A stretch of DNA of 32,222 nucleotides from Desulfoluna sp. (GTDB taxonomy: Bacteria > Desulfobacterota > Desulfobacteria > Desulfobacterales > Desulfolunaceae): assembly GCF_030145185.1 (NCBI RefSeq), contig NZ_JAQYWB010000064.1, forward strand, positions 1 to 32,222, given 5' to 3'. Under the pieces are notes generated by a model. That model saw only the letters and a program-made list of their open reading frames with translations, was not told the origin of the DNA and did no database searches. The translations under genes and the position numbers were made by a program. The first letter of the stretch is position 1, and each line of letters opens with the position of its first letter. Of this stretch, positions 30,697 to 32,222 are shown one piece after another.

Positions 30697-30725
30697 TTGA
30701 CAACCCGTGGATTTCGGCTTATTTT
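30697..30725 (+). promoter_or_regulatory. Sigma70-type promoter of the aldolase gene
   Basis: TTGACA (30697-30702), a 17-base spacer and TATTTT (30720-30725). A start of transcription near 30732 would give a leader of about 65 bases before ATG 30797. Confidence 0.65.
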
Positions 30726-30796
30726 CTTCACTTAAATTGAATGAGACATACCGGTGGAAGACAGCCGGGCAGAAAGAAATCATGGAGGATGTTCGG

Positions 30797-31831
30797 ATGG
30801 ATACAGGGATGATCAGTTTGGCCAGTGACAACTATGCGGGGGCACATCCCGAGATCGTGGCGGCGGCGGGGGCTGCGGCAGCAGGCACTGCCGGAGCATA
30901 CGGTGCGGACCCCTGGACGGCCCTGGCCGAGGCGCGGTTCAGGAAAATTTTCGGGGAGGAGAGCTCCGTTTTTTTTGTGATGACCGGCACCGCTGCCAAT
31001 GTCCTTGCCATCGACGCCGTGACCCGGCCCTTTGAGTCGGTGCTGATCTCCGATTGTGCTCACATGCATATGGACGAGTGCGGCGCGCCAGAGCGGTTCA
31101 CCGGCAGCAAGTTTATTGTGGTGCCTTCTGAAAAGGGAAAACTCACCGTGGACGGACTTCGGCCCTGGGTGGAACGGGAGGCCGACTATCACCGATCCCG
31201 CCCCAAAGTGGTTTCCCTTACCCAGACCACCGAGTACGGAACCGTCTACACGGTCTCTGAGATCAAGGCCATCACCGATTACGCTCATGAGAACGGGCTT
31301 CTCGTTCACATGGACGGCTCCCGTATCTCAAACGCCGCCGAAGCCCTGGGACTGGATTTCGCCGCCTTTACAAAGGAGGCCGGGGTAGATTTTCTCTCTT
31401 TTGGAGGCACCAAAAACGGGATGATGTTCGGCGAGGCCGTGGTCTTTTTCTCCCACGAGGTTGACGACGCCTTTCAATACACCCGCAAGCAGGGCATGCA
31501 GCTCGTCTCCAAGATGCGCTTCGTGGGTGCCCAGTTCGAGGCGTTTTTAAAAGACGGCCTCTGGAAGCGAAACGCCGCCCACGCCAATGCCATGGCCCAA
31601 AAGATGGCTGAAGCCCTGACCCGGGTTCCCGGCGTCACCCTCACCCAGCCCGTGGAGGCCAACGCCGTCTTCGCCATTCTTCCTGTGGCGATGATCGAAA
31701 AGCTCCATAAAAAGTTTCACTTCTACGTCTGGGACAACCAGACAGGCGAAGTGCGCCTCATGGCCTCTTTTGCCACCACCGCCGAAGAGATTCAAACCTT
31801 TGCTGAAGAGATTCAAGGTATGACTGTTTAA
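30797..31831 (+). CDS. Low-specificity threonine aldolase-type PLP enzyme (beta-eliminating lyase family)
   Basis: This 344-residue cytoplasmic enzyme of PLP fold type I is expected to cleave L-threonine or allo-threonine to glycine and acetaldehyde. Family marks: ISLASDNYAGAHPEIVAAAG at the start, MTGTAANVLAI for the phosphate-side loop, HMHMDECGAPE, LVHMDGSRISNAAEALG with the PLP-pairing Asp, and the Schiff-base Lys206 in FGGTKNGMMFGE. Length is normal (about 340). The start at 30797 is set by GGAGG 8 bases before it; longer frames reach to 30707 and overlap the promoter. It has its own promoter, divergent to arsR. Repeat R6 lies directly after the stop codon. A related beta-eliminating lyase activity cannot be excluded. 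Confidence 0.88.
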   Translation: MDTGMISLASDNYAGAHPEIVAAAGAAAAGTAGAYGADPWTALAEARFRKIFGEESSVFFVMTGTAANVLAIDAVTRPFESVLISDCAHMHMDECGAPERFTGSKFIVVPSEKGKLTVDGLRPWVEREADYHRSRPKVVSLTQTTEYGTVYTVSEIKAITDYAHENGLLVHMDGSRISNAAEALGLDFAAFTKEAGVDFLSFGGTKNGMMFGEAVVFFSHEVDDAFQYTRKQGMQLVSKMRFVGAQFEAFLKDGLWKRNAAHANAMAQKMAEALTRVPGVTLTQPVEANAVFAILPVAMIEKLHKKFHFYVWDNQTGEVRLMASFATTAEEIQTFAEEIQGMTV

Positions 31832-31841
31832 GGCTTCAGGC

Positions 31842-32030
31842 AAAAAAGCCTCCGGCGGCAAGGTGGCGCCACCTTGAAAGCGGGTTTGCGAATGCGCTGC
31901 GGGTGTCGGGACTCCGGGCACCTCGCGTCCGCATTCGCGTGAAGGTCGAGGGGTTGCGCATGTCGCGGCGAAGCTGGCTTTTCCAAGCGAAGCTGAACGC
32001 GTAGACTGATCGTGCGTCGCAAGCGCATGC
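31842..32030 (-). repeat. Dispersed structured repeat, copy R6 (reverse orientation, extended)
   Basis: On the plus strand it reads A-run (31842-31847), GCCTCCGGCGGC, the exact palindrome CAAGGTGGCGCCACCTTG (31859-31876), GCGGGTTTGCGAATGCGC (stem arm 31888-31897) and the partner GCATTCGC (31931-31938). A further shared piece, the reverse of GCGCTTGCGAC found in R3 (and a diverged form in R1), lies at 32016-32026. It starts 10 bases after the aldolase stop. Between it and the heptamer array (about 32031-32116) I see nothing else. Confidence 0.8.
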
Positions 32031-32116
32031 GATCTCGAGGATATTGTTGTTGTTCAAGTTCCTGTTTATCATAGGTATAGTGTTTTTTTCTTGACACCGT
32101 TATTCATCCGGGCTTT

Positions 32117-32222
32117 TTTAGCCTTTAGCCTTTAGCCTTTAGCCTTTAGCCTTTAGCCTTTAGCCTTTAGCCTTTAGCCTTTAGCCTTTAGCCTTTAGCC
32201 TTTAGCCTTTAGCCTTTAGCCT
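32117..32222. repeat. Heptamer tandem array (TTTAGCC)n, running off the window
   Basis: Fifteen perfect copies of TTTAGCC plus one base, from 32117 to the last base, with no mismatch. The right end is not in the window, so the copy number is a minimum. Arrays of this type vary by slippage; a 7-base unit would shift the reading frame if it lies inside or at the start of a gene. Confidence 0.95.

Noticed and set aside
4391-32030. Integron attC sites as an explanation of the 3'-end repeats
   Set aside because: The copies sit at gene ends and fold, but they occur in both orientations beside genes in both directions, the genes have their own promoters, no RYYYAAC/GTTRRRY core pair is seen and no integrase is present.
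32117-32222. CRISPR array or telomere repeat at the right end
   Set aside because: The unit is 7 bases with no spacers, so it is not CRISPR. A telomere-like reading is not justified in a bacterial chromosome segment without further evidence.

Overview
The window looks like a chromosomal segment of an anaerobic Gram-negative bacterium, most likely a Desulfobacterota (Desulfobacterales-type) member. This rests on gene content and style: a long fused CoA-transferase, an ArsR/permease/thioredoxin/CcdA-type cluster, signal peptides and lipoproteins, GC-rich codon use, and many structured intergenic repeats. It is an inference; there is no rRNA or other marker gene to prove it. I saw no tRNA, rRNA, CRISPR array, transposase or phage gene.

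Layout. At 1-205 (-) is the 5' end of a PhnD-like phosphonate/phosphate binding protein, divergent from a CNT nucleoside transporter (745-1986 +). A fused acyl-CoA transferase follows (2386-4371 +), converging on an EamA/DMT exporter broken by one in-frame TAA (4618-5499 -). A small MreB-like actin-fold fragment (5553-6059 -) precedes a large minus-strand transport operon (11775 down to 6221): FecCD permease, FecE-type ATPase, SAM methyltransferase and two paralogous Cys-containing binding proteins, with TAATG stop/start overlaps at two junctions. A TauE/SafE permease (-) and a 34-residue Lys-rich protein (+) come next, then a pyrimidine/hydantoin uptake and hydrolysis pair (NCS1 permease and dihydropyrimidinase-family amidohydrolase, 14244-17196 +).

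The region 17.3-23.4 kb is accessory in look: two MITE-like elements, a probably 5'-truncated ankyrin gene, an LPP20/DUF4384 envelope protein, an ecotin lacking the usual cysteine pair, a long coiled-coil lipoprotein and a LysE-family exporter. From 23.8 kb come a NYN nuclease with LOTUS-like domains, a LysO-type exporter split into two overlapping genes, and a minus-strand set (30508 down to 26792) of ArsR regulator, UPF0718/ArsP-like permease, two thioredoxin-fold proteins and a CcdA-like membrane protein. This set resembles arsenical/metalloid resistance loci. The same operator-like motif lies in front of arsR and in front of the permease. A threonine-aldolase-type PLP enzyme (30797-31831 +) closes the coding part, and the window ends inside a TTTAGCC heptamer array.

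The most unusual feature is not a gene. A dispersed, highly structured repeat of about 100-240 bp occurs at least six times, usually against the 3' end of a gene. Its stems keep their pairing while the bases change, which suggests the fold matters. Apart from this the window holds two MITE copies, a REP-like element, a 27-nt hairpin repeat in two copies, and several palindromes in promoter positions.
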